Assembly (NCBI GenBank): GCA_022800665.1
Contig: JAAWQS010000014.1
Location: 1-45,036 of the forward strand
Direction of reading: 5' to 3'
DNA: 45,036 bases
Origin: Oscillospiraceae bacterium
GTDB lineage: Bacteria > Bacillota > Clostridia > Oscillospirales > Oscillospiraceae
A model generated the notes under the pieces. It was not told where the DNA came from. It did not search any database and worked only from the letters and a program-made list of their open reading frames with translations. The number at the start of each line of letters is the position of its first letter. The stretch's first letter is position 1. Positions 24,001 to 33,258 of this stretch are shown here, one piece after another. The position numbers were made by a program, and so were the translations under genes.

Positions 24001-24609
24001 GTGGTTGCTATTATTGATTACGGCGTGGGGAATCTGTTTTCCCTGAAAAGCTCTTTCCGGGCTATCGGCGAGGAAGCGGTGGTGACTGGAGAGCCGGAGG
24101 TCATCCGGAGCGCGGACAAGCTGGTACTGCCCGGCGTGGGGGCGTTCGGCGACGCGGCGGCGCTGCTGCGGAAAAATGGTATGGATCAAGTGGTCTGCGC
24201 CGAGGCGGCGGCGGGAAAACCGCTGCTGGGGATCTGTCTGGGGATGCAGCTGTTGTTTGACTACGGCGTGGAGTACGGGCGTCATGAGGGGTTGGGACTG
24301 ATTCCCGGTTCTGTGCAGCCCATCCGGCCTGTGATTCCGGCGGCGTACAAGGTCCCCCATATCGGTTGGAACGGACTGCATTTTCCAAGGGAAAAAAGCC
24401 CGCTGTTCCGATACGTTCAGGAGGGGGACTGCGTCTATTTTGTGCATTCTTTCTACGGCGCGGACTGCAATGAGAGCGTCATTGCTACGGCAGAATACGG
24501 CCCGGAGCTGACGGCGGCGGTGGCGAAGGGGAATGTGTACGGCGTGCAGTTCCATCCGGAGAAGAGCGGGAGCGTAGGGCTGCATATTTTGAGGGCGTTT
24601 TGTGAGTGA
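24001..24609 (+). CDS. hisH: Imidazole glycerol phosphate synthase, glutamine amidotransferase subunit
   Basis: The 202-residue class I glutaminase has the nucleophile Cys in LLGICLGMQLLFDYG (about residue 80) and the catalytic His/Glu in GVQFHPEKSG. It supplies ammonia to HisF. It begins with GTG at 24001, two bases after the hisB stop. In most operons hisA follows directly; here a Uma2 gene intervenes. Confidence 0.95.
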   Translation: MVAIIDYGVGNLFSLKSSFRAIGEEAVVTGEPEVIRSADKLVLPGVGAFGDAAALLRKNGMDQVVCAEAAAGKPLLGICLGMQLLFDYGVEYGRHEGLGLIPGSVQPIRPVIPAAYKVPHIGWNGLHFPREKSPLFRYVQEGDCVYFVHSFYGADCNESVIATAEYGPELTAAVAKGNVYGVQFHPEKSGSVGLHILRAFCE

Positions 24610-24624
24610 AAGGAGCTTTCGCGG

Positions 24625-25209
24625 ATGAGTATGCCTTTGTTTGAATCTTCGGAACACGAAAATATGACGGTAGAAGAATTCCAGCGGTTTGCGGAAACGC
24701 ACGAGGGAATGTGGGAGCTTTATGACGGAATGCCGGTTAAAATGCAGTCCCCTTCGCCGGAGCATCAGTGGATCAGCCACGAGGTCATGTCACAATTTCG
24801 AGATTATTTCAGAGACAAGGGCTGTATTCCGCTGCAGGAATTGGACGTATGCGTATCCCACCAAGCGCAGAGGTATGAAATACGAAAGCCGGATATACTT
24901 GTGTTTTGCAGCAAAGATCAGCTCAAAGGGAATTTGGTGTATTCCCCGCAGCTGGTGACAGAAATCTGGTCGCCGTCAAACACAATGAAGGAACGCTTGG
25001 AAAAAATGCGGACGTATCAGCAGGCAGGCGTAAAAGAATTCTGGCAAATTGATTACTGCAACCGGGATTTTGCAGTCGTAACACTGAGCAGAGAAAACCT
25101 TATGACAATAACCGGCGGTAGCTTCCAGGAAGATATTGTGTCAGAATATTTCCCTGGATTGCGTGTGAGCCTCGCGGAATACGAAAGCTTTATAGCACAA
25201 GTCAGATAG
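24625..25209 (+). CDS. Uma2 family (DUF820) endonuclease-like protein inside the his operon
   Basis: The 194-residue protein is a PD-(D/E)XK superfamily Uma2 member: MTVEEFQRFAETHEGMWELY, YDGMPVKMQSPSPEHQWIS, RKPDILVF as the active-site Asp strand, TEIWSPSNTMKERLEKM and YQQAGVKEFWQIDYCNRDF. Sampled lines of this gene have about 45-50% GC by hand count, against well over 60% in hisF, and its codon use is A/T-ending unlike every neighbour. It has its own ribosome site (AAAGGAGC) and is co-oriented, so the operon stays transcribable. Uma2 genes are common accessory genes of unknown role; this one was very likely acquired later than the his genes. Confidence 0.88.
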   Translation: MSMPLFESSEHENMTVEEFQRFAETHEGMWELYDGMPVKMQSPSPEHQWISHEVMSQFRDYFRDKGCIPLQELDVCVSHQAQRYEIRKPDILVFCSKDQLKGNLVYSPQLVTEIWSPSNTMKERLEKMRTYQQAGVKEFWQIDYCNRDFAVVTLSRENLMTITGGSFQEDIVSEYFPGLRVSLAEYESFIAQVR

Positions 25210-25231
25210 ATAAAATAAGGAGGGGGACAGT

Positions 25232-25945
25232 ATGCTGATTTTCCCCGCAATTGACTTAAAGGACGGCAAGGTCGTCCGCTTGCACAAGGGCAGCTTCGAC
25301 ACGGTCCACCAGGTGGCGGACGACCCGGTGGCTACGGCGCGGACCTTTTACGAGGCCGGGGCGCGGTATCTGCACATGGTGGACCTGGATGGCGCAAAAG
25401 AAGGCGTACGAAAAAACAGCGTCATTGTCAGGGCCGTTGCAGACGCAGGGCTGAAAATTGAACTGGGCGGCGGCATCCGTTCCATGGAGGACATCCGGGC
25501 GGTGTTTGACCTGGGGGTCTGGCGCGTGGTAATCGGTTCCGCCGCAGTCACGGACCCAAACTTTGTACGGGCCGCAATCGAAGCCTGCGGAACGGAACGG
25601 GTTGCCGTGGGCATCGACGCAAAAAACGGCTCCGTCCGCACCGCCGGATGGGTGGAGGACGCGGGGCTGCATTACCTGGATTTCGCCCGCTCCATGGAGG
25701 CCCTTGGCGTCCGGCATCTCATTTTCACGGATATTGACACGGATGGGACGCTGGCCGGGCCGGCCTGCGGACGGCTGGCGGAACTGAAAGAGGCGGTCAG
25801 CTGTCAGATCACCGCCTCCGGCGGCGTGTCCTCCAATGCGGACCTGCGGGCCTTGCGCAATATGGAGCTTTACGCCGCCATCGTGGGCAAAGCCTGGTAT
25901 GCAGGGGAGGTGGATCTGCGGCAGGCTGTGGAGGAGTGCCAATGA
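25232..25945 (+). CDS. hisA: ProFAR isomerase
   Basis: A 237-residue (beta-alpha)8 barrel with the internal-duplication pattern: FPAIDLKDGKVVRLHKGSFD at the start with catalytic Asp, AVGIDAKNGSV, HLIFTDIDTDGTLAGP with the second Asp, and ITASGGVSSNADL at the phosphate site. It isomerises ProFAR to PRFAR. ATG 25232 has AAGGAGGGGGACAGT upstream. Its stop overlaps hisF. Confidence 0.96.
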   Translation: MLIFPAIDLKDGKVVRLHKGSFDTVHQVADDPVATARTFYEAGARYLHMVDLDGAKEGVRKNSVIVRAVADAGLKIELGGGIRSMEDIRAVFDLGVWRVVIGSAAVTDPNFVRAAIEACGTERVAVGIDAKNGSVRTAGWVEDAGLHYLDFARSMEALGVRHLIFTDIDTDGTLAGPACGRLAELKEAVSCQITASGGVSSNADLRALRNMELYAAIVGKAWYAGEVDLRQAVEECQ

Positions 25946-26700
25946 TTACAAAACGGATTATTCCCTGCCTGGATGTGAAGGACGGACGGGTCGTTAAAGG
26001 GGTCAACTTCCTGGGGCTGGCCGACGTCAGCTCCCCGGTGAAGCTGGCGGAGTTCTACAGCAGCTGCGGCGCGGACGAGCTGGTATTCTATGACATCACT
26101 GCTTCCGCAGAGGGCCGCGCTCTGTTTACCGGTATCCTCACCGAAGTGGCCTCCACCATCTTCATCCCCCTGACGGTGGGGGGCGGCATCAACACAGTGG
26201 CGGATTTTGACCGGGTCCTCAAGTGCGGCGCGGATAAGGTGAGCGTCAATTCCGGCGCCATCCGGGACCCGTCCCTGATTGCCCAGGCGGCAAAAAAATA
26301 CGGCGACCAGTGTGTGGTGTTGTCGGTGGACGCCAAGCGGGTGGACGGACAGTTCCGGGTCTTCGCCAAGGGCGGGCGGGAGGACACCGGATTGGACGCT
26401 CTGGAATGGATTCGCCGGGGCGTAGGGGACGGCGCAGGAGAAATTGTTCTCAACAGCATCGACACCGACGGTGTGAAGAACGGCTTTGACCTGGAGATGC
26501 TGGCGGCAGTGTGCGAGATCGTGGATGTGCCGGTGATTGCGTCCGGCGGCGCGGGATGTGCGGAGCACTTCAAGACGCTGTTCGAGACCTTGCCGAAGGT
26601 AGACGCCGGTCTGGCGGCCTCTATTTTCCACTTCGGAGAGGTGTCCATCCCCGACCTGAAACGGGAGCTGGCCGCAGCCGGCATCAACATGCGTTTATAA
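25942..26700 (+). CDS. hisF: Imidazole glycerol phosphate synthase, cyclase subunit
   Basis: The 252-residue barrel shows [19 protein letters not shown] with catalytic Asp, the phosphate motif [24 protein letters not shown] with the second Asp and [12 protein letters not shown]. It joins PRFAR with ammonia from HisH to give IGP and AICAR. ATG 25942 overlaps the hisA stop (AATGA); GTG 25936 in frame is less likely because GGAGGAG is placed for the ATG. Confidence 0.96.
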   Translation: MITKRIIPCLDVKDGRVVKGVNFLGLADVSSPVKLAEFYSSCGADELVFYDITASAEGRALFTGILTEVASTIFIPLTVGGGINTVADFDRVLKCGADKVSVNSGAIRDPSLIAQAAKKYGDQCVVLSVDAKRVDGQFRVFAKGGREDTGLDALEWIRRGVGDGAGEIVLNSIDTDGVKNGFDLEMLAAVCEIVDVPVIASGGAGCAEHFKTLFETLPKVDAGLAASIFHFGEVSIPDLKRELAAAGINMRL

Positions 26701-26714
26701 TACGGGAGGAAATT

Positions 26715-27365
26715 ATGCTGAATATTGACGAGTTGAAATTTAACGGCCATGGTCTGATTCCGGCAATTGTGACGGATGCGTCCACCAAGAAGGTTCTGAC
26801 GCTGGCGTACATGAACCGGGAGAGCCTGGAAATCAGTATGCGGGAGGGCCGGACCTGCTTCTGGTCCCGGTCCAGGAAGGAGCTGTGGCGGAAGGGCGAG
26901 ACCAGCGGCAATGTGCAGCGCATCGTGGACATCACCGCCGACTGCGACCGGGACGCGCTGCTGGTGACGGTCAGCAAGGACGGCCCCGCCTGCCACCTGG
27001 GGACAGACTCCTGCTTTAATGACCAGGTGTTTCAGGGCGGCCAGACCGCGCCTTTTTCGGTGGAGGGACTATACGGCTTGCTGGAGGGCAGAAAAAAAGA
27101 CCTCCCCGAAGGATCCTACACCACGTACCTGTTCCAGAAGGGACTGGATAAAATCCTGAAAAAGGTGGGCGAGGAGTCCACGGAGGTCATTATCGCCGGG
27201 AAAGCCGGCGACAAGGCGGAGACGGTATATGAGGTTGCGGACCTGATGTATCATGTGATGGTGCTGATGGTGGAGATGGGTATTTCCGTGGAGGACATCC
27301 GGGCGGAACTGGCCTCCCGGCATGTCATCGACCACAAAGTGAAGCAAGAGAAGATGACCAAATGA
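26715..27365 (+). CDS. hisI: Bifunctional phosphoribosyl-AMP cyclohydrolase / phosphoribosyl-ATP pyrophosphatase
   Basis: The 216-residue fusion (HisIE) has the HisI part (~1-115: [33 protein letters not shown]; a Cys pair later in [10 protein letters not shown]) and the HisE helical pyrophosphatase (~120-216: [20 protein letters not shown] with [10 protein letters not shown]). It performs steps two and three of the pathway. ATG 26715 follows GGGAGGAAATT. The stop overlaps the next gene as ATGA. Confidence 0.96.
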   Translation: MLNIDELKFNGHGLIPAIVTDASTKKVLTLAYMNRESLEISMREGRTCFWSRSRKELWRKGETSGNVQRIVDITADCDRDALLVTVSKDGPACHLGTDSCFNDQVFQGGQTAPFSVEGLYGLLEGRKKDLPEGSYTTYLFQKGLDKILKKVGEESTEVIIAGKAGDKAETVYEVADLMYHVMVLMVEMGISVEDIRAELASRHVIDHKVKQEKMTK

Positions 27366-28180
27366 TACTGCAAAATCTGCATACCCACACCGTCTTCAGC
27401 GACGGAAAAAACACGGCGGAGGAAATGGCCACAGGCGCGCTGCGGGCGGGGTGCGCCTCCCTGGGGTTCTCGGAGCACAGCCCCCTGCCGCCGGAGGCGG
27501 ACCCGGACAGGTACGCTATGGCGAATGTCCCGGCCTACCGGCAGGAGGTCCTGCGGCTGCGGGAGCGGTATGCCGGAGAGCTGGAAATTTTCCTGGGTCT
27601 GGAGCAGGATATCGATTCCGGCCCGCCCCAGGACCCGTACGACTACCTGATTGGATCGGTCCACGGCGTTTGGAAGGACGGCGTATATCTGCCGGTTGAC
27701 GACAGCCTGGAGAAATTTGCGCAGGCCGCAGCAGAATGCTACGGCGGGGATGTCCTGGGATTTGTCCGGGACTATTACCGCCGTGTGTCGGAGGTATACC
27801 GGAAAACCGGCTGTCAGATTATCGGGCATTTTGACCTGATAACAAAATTCAACCAGCGCGGCGGCTTTTTTGACGAGGACAGCCCCCAGTATCTGGACCT
27901 TGCGCTGGCGGCGCTGGAGCCGCTGGCAAAAGAGGACGTCATCTTTGAAATCAACACCGGGGCTATGTCCCGCGGCTACCGCACCGCGCCATACCCAGGA
28001 CCGCGTCTGCTGCGGGCGGTCCGGGAGATGGGCGGGCGCGTCTGCATCACCAGCGACAGCCACAGCATGGATACCGTCGTCCACGCCTTTGACCAGGCGG
28101 CGGAGCTGGCCCGGTACTGCGGGTTCCGGGAAACAATGGTCCTGAAAAAGACGGGGTTTCAGGCGGAGCCGCTTCTGTGA
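27362..28180 (+). CDS. hisK: Histidinol-phosphatase, PHP family
   Basis: The 272-residue PHP metallo-hydrolase has [13 protein letters not shown] at the N-terminus, [33 protein letters not shown] and [11 protein letters not shown], supplying the His/Asp/Glu ligands of a trinuclear metal site. It dephosphorylates histidinol phosphate, the step before HisD, and replaces the HAD-type domain of enterobacterial HisB. ATGA overlap with hisIE. With it the operon covers every step of histidine synthesis. Confidence 0.93.
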   Translation: MILQNLHTHTVFSDGKNTAEEMATGALRAGCASLGFSEHSPLPPEADPDRYAMANVPAYRQEVLRLRERYAGELEIFLGLEQDIDSGPPQDPYDYLIGSVHGVWKDGVYLPVDDSLEKFAQAAAECYGGDVLGFVRDYYRRVSEVYRKTGCQIIGHFDLITKFNQRGGFFDEDSPQYLDLALAALEPLAKEDVIFEINTGAMSRGYRTAPYPGPRLLRAVREMGGRVCITSDSHSMDTVVHAFDQAAELARYCGFRETMVLKKTGFQAEPLL

Positions 28181-28194
28181 CGATGCATACGGCA

Positions 28195-28229
28195 AAGACT
28201 GCCGGTCGGATTTTCCGACCGGCAGTCTT
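28195..28229 (+). terminator. Terminator of the his operon
   Basis: A perfect 15-bp stem AAGACTGCCGGTCGG (28195-28209), loop ATTTT, complementary arm 28215-28229, then CCTATTAGGTT. The T tract is poor on the plus strand. It lies between convergent genes, 11 bp from the stop of the surface protein, so it may act in both directions. Confidence 0.75.
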
Positions 28230-28239
28230 CCTATTAGGT

Positions 28240-30441
28240 TCAGGCAAGATTGGCCTTGATATACTGTTTCGCTGTCTCCAAAACAAACGCCTGGCAGGCA
28301 GGTCCGCTGGCGGGATCAAAATCTTCCCCATGGATACCTGTATTGGAGAGGATACGGATACCCAGGTACGGCACGCCGTAGGTCCGGCAGATTTGCGCCG
28401 CCGCGTTGGTCTCCATCTCCTCGACAGAGGTGCCGGCAGTCTCATGTAGATACAGCATCCGGTCAATCTGGTTGTTCCATTCGTCGCTGGTACCAATGAC
28501 GCCTTCTACGACGGAACCCTTTGTATAGGCAGGCTTGGCTGCATTTGCTGCGGCCAGCAGTCCCGCATCGCCGTCGTAGTAAACGGACTGTACAAAGGTA
28601 TCCTTGCTCTTGTCATAGGCGTATACGCCGTTCATCTCAAACGCCGTGTAGTCTACGCCCGCGCCTTTTTCGGATGCCTCCGTCTTCCATGCGGTGGAGT
28701 TGACGCTCTGCTTGCCCAGGACGATGTCAAAGGTGTGCAGATCGGGGTCATGTCCGCCGGAGGTACCCTGGTTGATGACGGCCACAGGGTGGAAGAACTC
28801 CATAGCCAGCGCGGTGGACGCGCCGGTGTTGGCCAGTCCCTGCTCCGTGCGGCAGACCACTACAGGATATCCCTCATAGGTTCCGGCAGCGTAGCGCCAC
28901 TGGCCCAGAGTGTACTCCTTTGCGTCAGAGAGGGCGGCGATCATATCGTCGCTCTCAATGGTCATCGCGCCCTCCAGAAGAATGGGCCGGAGAGTTTTGT
29001 CGTAGCTCTGGGTTTCCAGAGAACTTTTCGCAGTATTGGCCGTGGCGGAATCCGGGGCGGTCTTCAGGTAGCTGGCGATGTACTGCTCGACAACATCCAG
29101 GACAAACGCCTGGCAGGCGGGGCCGGTGGCGGGATCGAAATTCTCGCCGTAGATGCCTGTGTTGGAGAGAATGCGGATACCCAGGAAGGGAACGTCGTAG
29201 GTCTTGCAGATCTGCGCGGCTGCGTCGGTCTCCATCTCCTCGCAGGAGGAGCCGTAGAACTCATGGAGGAACAGCATCCGGTCAATCTGATTGTTCCACG
29301 CATCGCAGGAGGAGATGGTCCCCTCAACAACACTGCCCTGGGTATAGCTGTCCTTGACGGCGTTGGCAGCGGCCAGCAGCTTGGCGTCGCCGGCGTGATA
29401 GACCTCCTTGACAAAGGTCTTCTCATCCTTGTCGTAGGCATAGACGCCGTTCTGCTCCAACGCCTTGTAATCTACGCCCGCGCCTTTTGCCGAGGGCTTG
29501 GACTTCCAGGCGGAGTAGTTGGTGGACTGCTTGCCCAATACAATGTCAAAGGTGTGCAGGTCGGGGTCATGCCCGCCAGAGGTACCCTGATTAATCACCG
29601 CCACAGGATGGAAGAACTCCATAGCCAGCGCGGTGGACGCGCCGGTGTTGGCCATACCCTGCTCCGTGCGGCAGACCACCACAGGGTATCCCGCGTAGGT
29701 TCCGGCAACGTAATCCCACTGGCCCAGGCGGTAGGAGACGGGGTCGGTCAGGGCGTCCATCATGTCCTGCGTCTCAATGGTCATGGCCCCCTGGAGCAGA
29801 ATGGGACGCTGCTCGCTGTCATAGGACGCATCCAGCGCATCAAAATTCTGGAGAATCTGTGCCAGCTGAGCGCGGGTCAGCGTTTCGCCGGGGCGGAAGG
29901 AGCCGCCGGCATAGCCGGACATGAGGCCGGTCCCCAGCGCGGAGGCTACGGCGGCGGTCAGTGCGGCGTCGATTTCATCGCTGTCAGCCACGTCCTCCAG
30001 ACTGCCGCCCTTGACGCTGCGGCCAACGTACCCGGCATAATCCACCAGAATCTTGGCCAGCGATTCACGGGTCACGCCGCTGCTGCCGTTAAATGCTTTG
30101 CCTTCGGCCAGCCCGGCGCTCTGGGCCCAGGCTGCGGCGTCTGCGTACCAGCTGTTCTCTGGTACATCGGTAAAGGTGGAACTCTCTGTAGAGGGACTGC
30201 CCTGAATCTGATACAGGGTCTGGTACAGCTGCGCATACGTGACAGTGGCGCCGGGGGCAAAGGAGCCGTCGGCATAGCCGTTCATGTAGCCTTTGCCGCT
30301 GACGTAGGCGACAGCCCCGGCATACCAGGAATTTTCTCCCACATCGCTGAATGTGTCGGAGGATTCGGCTGCCAGTGCGGCGGCGCTCAGAGACAACGCC
30401 ATGCTGAGCGTCAGGAACAGTGCGAGAAGCTTGCGTTTCAT
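28240..30441 (-). CDS. S-layer-anchored protein with three SLH domains and two tandem MTA/SAH-nucleosidase-like domains
   Basis: The 733-residue protein starts at ATG 30441 (ribosome site AGAAGGGTAAC) with a signal peptide (KRKLLALFLTLSMALSLSAA). Three SLH domains follow (about 28-75, 85-135, 145-205), e.g. TFSDVGENSWYAGAVAYVSG and LMSGYAGGSFRPGETLTRAQ, which bind cell-wall polymer. Then come two copies of a purine-nucleosidase/phosphorylase fold of ~245 residues, at about 210-460 and 483-733. Each has GAMTIE (the E aligned to MTAN Glu12), NQGTSGGHDPDLHTFDIVLG and EEMET with the ribose-binding Glu. The catalytic Asp of MTAN (SD) is Asn in both (RILSNTGI), as in 6-oxopurine-specific PNPs. It probably cleaves extracellular nucleosides; the true substrate is unknown. 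Confidence 0.88.
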   Translation of the reverse strand: MKRKLLALFLTLSMALSLSAAALAAESSDTFSDVGENSWYAGAVAYVSGKGYMNGYADGSFAPGATVTYAQLYQTLYQIQGSPSTESSTFTDVPENSWYADAAAWAQSAGLAEGKAFNGSSGVTRESLAKILVDYAGYVGRSVKGGSLEDVADSDEIDAALTAAVASALGTGLMSGYAGGSFRPGETLTRAQLAQILQNFDALDASYDSEQRPILLQGAMTIETQDMMDALTDPVSYRLGQWDYVAGTYAGYPVVVCRTEQGMANTGASTALAMEFFHPVAVINQGTSGGHDPDLHTFDIVLGKQSTNYSAWKSKPSAKGAGVDYKALEQNGVYAYDKDEKTFVKEVYHAGDAKLLAAANAVKDSYTQGSVVEGTISSCDAWNNQIDRMLFLHEFYGSSCEEMETDAAAQICKTYDVPFLGIRILSNTGIYGENFDPATGPACQAFVLDVVEQYIASYLKTAPDSATANTAKSSLETQSYDKTLRPILLEGAMTIESDDMIAALSDAKEYTLGQWRYAAGTYEGYPVVVCRTEQGLANTGASTALAMEFFHPVAVINQGTSGGHDPDLHTFDIVLGKQSVNSTAWKTEASEKGAGVDYTAFEMNGVYAYDKSKDTFVQSVYYDGDAGLLAAANAAKPAYTKGSVVEGVIGTSDEWNNQIDRMLYLHETAGTSVEEMETNAAAQICRTYGVPYLGIRILSNTGIHGEDFDPASGPACQAFVLETAKQYIKANLA
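28790..29654. repeat. Tandem nucleosidase-domain duplication, near-identical DNA blocks
   Basis: The two nucleosidase-like domains are spaced 819 bp (273 codons). The block 28790-28835 is identical over 46 bp to 29609-29654, and similarity extends well on both sides. The duplication is recent or kept similar by conversion, and could recombine to delete one domain. Confidence 0.85.
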
Positions 30442-30500
30442 TGTTACCCTTCTTTCCTTTTTGTTTTGACCGATGCAGAGAGCCATCGATTCCTGTTGAG

Positions 30501-30529
30501 ATTATAGCAAAAAAAGCTGGAACATGCAA
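30501..30529 (-). promoter_or_regulatory. Promoter of the SLH-nucleosidase gene
   Basis: Minus-strand TTGCAT (30529-30524), 17-bp spacer containing a T run, TATAAT (30506-30501), about 60 bp before the start codon. Confidence 0.7.
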
Positions 30530-30595
30530 GAAATATTGTGGATTTTATCACTTTTTTTCTGCCTGGCAGAAGGCGCGCGGCTGGATGAACGGATA

Positions 30596-30625
30596 TTGAC
30601 TTGGCTGAGAGGATGATGGTATACT
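30596..30625 (+). promoter_or_regulatory. Promoter of glpK
   Basis: TTGACT (30596-30601), 18-bp spacer, TATACT (30620-30625), about 30 bp before the glpK ATG. Confidence 0.7.
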
Positions 30626-30655
30626 ATAAAAAATGCGCAAAGGAGTGTGGAGCGA

Positions 30656-32146
30656 ATGGGGAAATATATACTTGCTTTGGACCAGGGAACCACCAGTTCC
30701 CGCGTGATTCTCTTTGACCGGGAGCAGAACATCCATGGAATCAGCCAGAAGGAATTCACCCAGATTTACCCCCGCGAGGGCTGGGTGGAACACGACGCTA
30801 TGGAAATCTGGTCCTCCCAGTACGCGGTCATGATGGAGGTCATCGCCAAAACCGGCGTGGACCCGGCGGACATTGCCGCCATCGGCATCACCAACCAGCG
30901 GGAGACCACCATTCTGTGGGACAAAACCACCGGACGCCCCATTTACAACGCCATTGTCTGGCAGTGCCGCCGCACCGCCGGAACCGTGGACCGGCTGGTG
31001 GAGGAGGGCCTGGCGGAGCACATCAAAAAGACCACCGGCCTGGTGCCGGACGCCTACTTCTCCGCCACGAAGATCAAATGGATTCTGGACCATGTTGAAG
31101 GCGCACGGGAAAAAGCGCGGCGGGGCGAAATCCTTTTCGGCACCGTGGACACCTGGCTGGTGTGGAAGCTCACCGGGGTCCATGTCACGGATTACACCAA
31201 TGCCTCCCGCACCATGCTCTACGACATCCACAAGCTGGACTGGGACAGCACGCTGCTGGAGGCTCTGGATATTCCCCGTGCCATGCTGCCCCAGGTGCGG
31301 CCCTCCAGCGGAATCTATGGATACACCGCTATTCAGGGGGTGCAGGTCCCCATTGCCGGCATCGCCGGGGACCAGCAGGCGGCGTTGTTTGGCCAGACCT
31401 GCTTCTCGCCGGGAGACGCCAAGAACACCTACGGCACCGGCTGTTTTCTGCTCATGCACACCGGCGGTACGCCCTTTGAAAGCAGCAACGGCCTGCTGAC
31501 CACCATTGCCGCCGGGGTGGATGGGAATGTCCAGTATGCGCTGGAGGGCTCGGTATTTGTCGGCGGCGCGGTCATCCAATGGCTGCGGGATGAGATGCGC
31601 TTTTTCCCGGACAGCGGCGATGCGGAGTACTATGCCCAAAAAGTCTCTGATAACGGCGGCGTGTACCTGGTGCCCGCCTTTACGGGGCTGGGCGCGCCCT
31701 ACTGGGATATGTATGCCCGCGGCGCCATTGTGGGCATCACCCGCGGCACAAAGCGGGAGCATATCATTCGTGCCGCCCAGGAGTCCATTGCTTATCAGGT
31801 GGCGGATCTGGTCCATGCTATGGAGGCGGACACCGGTCTTCCGCTCCGGTCGCTGAAGGCCGACGGCGGCGCCAGCCGGGACCGGTTCCTCATGCAGTTT
31901 CAGGCGGATATCATTGGCCGGGAGGTCCGCCGCCCCGTCATCCGGGAAACCACTGCGTTAGGCGCGGCCTATCTGGCCGGGCTGGCTGTGGGGATGTGGC
32001 GCAATCCGGAGGAACTCCGGCAGCTGTGGCTATGCGACGCATCTTTCCAACCTGCGCTGGAGGCGGAGGGCCGGGACCGGCTGCTGGCGGAATGGCGCCG
32101 GGCTGTGGGCCGGAGCCGGGATTGGGCCAGAGGGAGCTGTGTTTGA
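30656..32146 (+). CDS. glpK: Glycerol kinase
   Basis: The 496-residue FGGY kinase has [65 protein letters not shown] and the C-terminal ATP-site stretch [20 protein letters not shown]. It phosphorylates glycerol to glycerol-3-phosphate. ATG 30656 has AAAGGAG about ten bases upstream; the in-frame GTG 30647 is too close to that site. It is transcribed alone; no glpF, glpD or glpO is adjacent, so the uptake partner lies elsewhere. Confidence 0.95.
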   Translation: MGKYILALDQGTTSSRVILFDREQNIHGISQKEFTQIYPREGWVEHDAMEIWSSQYAVMMEVIAKTGVDPADIAAIGITNQRETTILWDKTTGRPIYNAIVWQCRRTAGTVDRLVEEGLAEHIKKTTGLVPDAYFSATKIKWILDHVEGAREKARRGEILFGTVDTWLVWKLTGVHVTDYTNASRTMLYDIHKLDWDSTLLEALDIPRAMLPQVRPSSGIYGYTAIQGVQVPIAGIAGDQQAALFGQTCFSPGDAKNTYGTGCFLLMHTGGTPFESSNGLLTTIAAGVDGNVQYALEGSVFVGGAVIQWLRDEMRFFPDSGDAEYYAQKVSDNGGVYLVPAFTGLGAPYWDMYARGAIVGITRGTKREHIIRAAQESIAYQVADLVHAMEADTGLPLRSLKADGGASRDRFLMQFQADIIGREVRRPVIRETTALGAAYLAGLAVGMWRNPEELRQLWLCDASFQPALEAEGRDRLLAEWRRAVGRSRDWARGSCV

Positions 32147-32280
32147 CTGGTATGTAAGGCGGCGAAATGAACGCGGCCATATCGTTTGCAGATGAAGACA
32201 GTGCCGTCCGCAGAAGGGAATGCAGGCGGCTTTCCTCCCGGAATATGCTGTGTGTACCGCGAATTCTGCCCTTCTGGTAC

Positions 32281-32310
32281 TTGACTTTTCCATCCGCCAT
32301 AGTCTATACT
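32281..32310 (+). promoter_or_regulatory. Promoter of the ZIP transporter gene
   Basis: TTGACT (32281-32286), 18-bp spacer, TATACT (32305-32310), 33 bp before the ATG at 32344. I found no clear Zur-like dyad around it. Confidence 0.65.
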
Positions 32311-32343
32311 GAAAAGCTGAAATTTGTAACAGGGAGCAGACCT

Positions 32344-33219
32344 ATGAATATGTACACAATGATATTGACTATCACCACACTGACCGGCGTAGGCGGACTG
32401 GCGCTGGGCGGCGCACTGGCGGCGGCGGTCCACAGCCCGTCGGAGCGGACGGTCAGCCTGCTGCTGCGCTTTACCTCCGGCGTTATGCTCAGCGTGGTGT
32501 GTTTTGATTTGGTAGCCGACGCCATGGACGGCGGTGCGGTCCTCCCCGTACTCTGCTGGCTGTTGATCGGGTATCTGTGTACCTATCTGCTCAACTGCTG
32601 GATTGACAAACGCGCCCACCACAGCCACGGCGGACCTCATCACGAGCGCCACGAACACCACGAACACCATGGGCGCCACAGCCAGGAGGCGCATCACCAC
32701 CATGCGGCAGCCCATATAGGCCGCGACAACGGGGAGATGTGCGCCTGCGGCCACCACACCCTCCACACTGCCGGACTGGTGCTGGCCGCTGCGGTGGCGC
32801 TGCACAACATGCCGGTGGGTATGGCTATCGGGGCCACCTTTGCGGGTTCGGCCCACGGCGGCTGGCACGGCGGCGCACTGGCCGCGCTGATCATCGGGCT
32901 GCACAACATCCCGGAAGGCATGGCGATTGCCGCACCGCTGCTGACCGGCGGCGCAAAGCCTGGTGAAGCAACCGGCATTGCGGCAGTCAGCGGACTGCCA
33001 ACGATCCTGGGCGCACTGCTGGGATACTCCGTGGGCGCGGTGAACGGCGGGCTGCTGGGCGTGGCGCTGAGTTTCGCGGCGGGAGCGATGCTCTATGTTA
33101 TTTTCGGCGAGCTGCTGCCAGAGGCGGAGAACCTGTGGCAGCATAAGCTCTCCGGCGGCGCAACCATGCTGGGGATGCTGCTGGGCATGGCTCTGATCTT
33201 CAGCCATGTACACGGATAA
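32344..33219 (+). CDS. ZIP family divalent metal transporter
   Basis: The 291-residue membrane protein has about eight spans. A His-rich cytoplasmic loop (roughly residues 93-140; HHSHGGPHHERHEHHEHHG and more) lies between TM3 and TM4. The metal-site helices carry HNMPVGMAIG and HNIPEGMAIAAPL, the ZIP TM4 and TM5 signatures. ZIP proteins bring Zn2+ and sometimes Fe2+ or Mn2+ into the cytoplasm. ATG 32344 follows AGGGAG. The longer upstream frame contains the promoter and is not translated. With the nearby damaged feo locus, an iron role is possible but not shown. Confidence 0.92.
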   Translation: MNMYTMILTITTLTGVGGLALGGALAAAVHSPSERTVSLLLRFTSGVMLSVVCFDLVADAMDGGAVLPVLCWLLIGYLCTYLLNCWIDKRAHHSHGGPHHERHEHHEHHGRHSQEAHHHHAAAHIGRDNGEMCACGHHTLHTAGLVLAAAVALHNMPVGMAIGATFAGSAHGGWHGGALAALIIGLHNIPEGMAIAAPLLTGGAKPGEATGIAAVSGLPTILGALLGYSVGAVNGGLLGVALSFAAGAMLYVIFGELLPEAENLWQHKLSGGATMLGMLLGMALIFSHVHG

Positions 33220-33258
33220 CCCCAAATCCATTTTTAATAAGCAGGGTAGGTGGCACAT

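Noticed and set aside
28735-30507. 590-codon plus-strand frame opposite the SLH-nucleosidase gene
   Set aside because: The minus strand has a signal peptide, SLH and nucleosidase domains with promoter and ribosome site; the plus frame is a shadow.
32600-32720. CAC-rich stretch in the ZIP gene as a tandem DNA repeat
   Set aside because: It simply encodes the His-rich metal loop; units are irregular.
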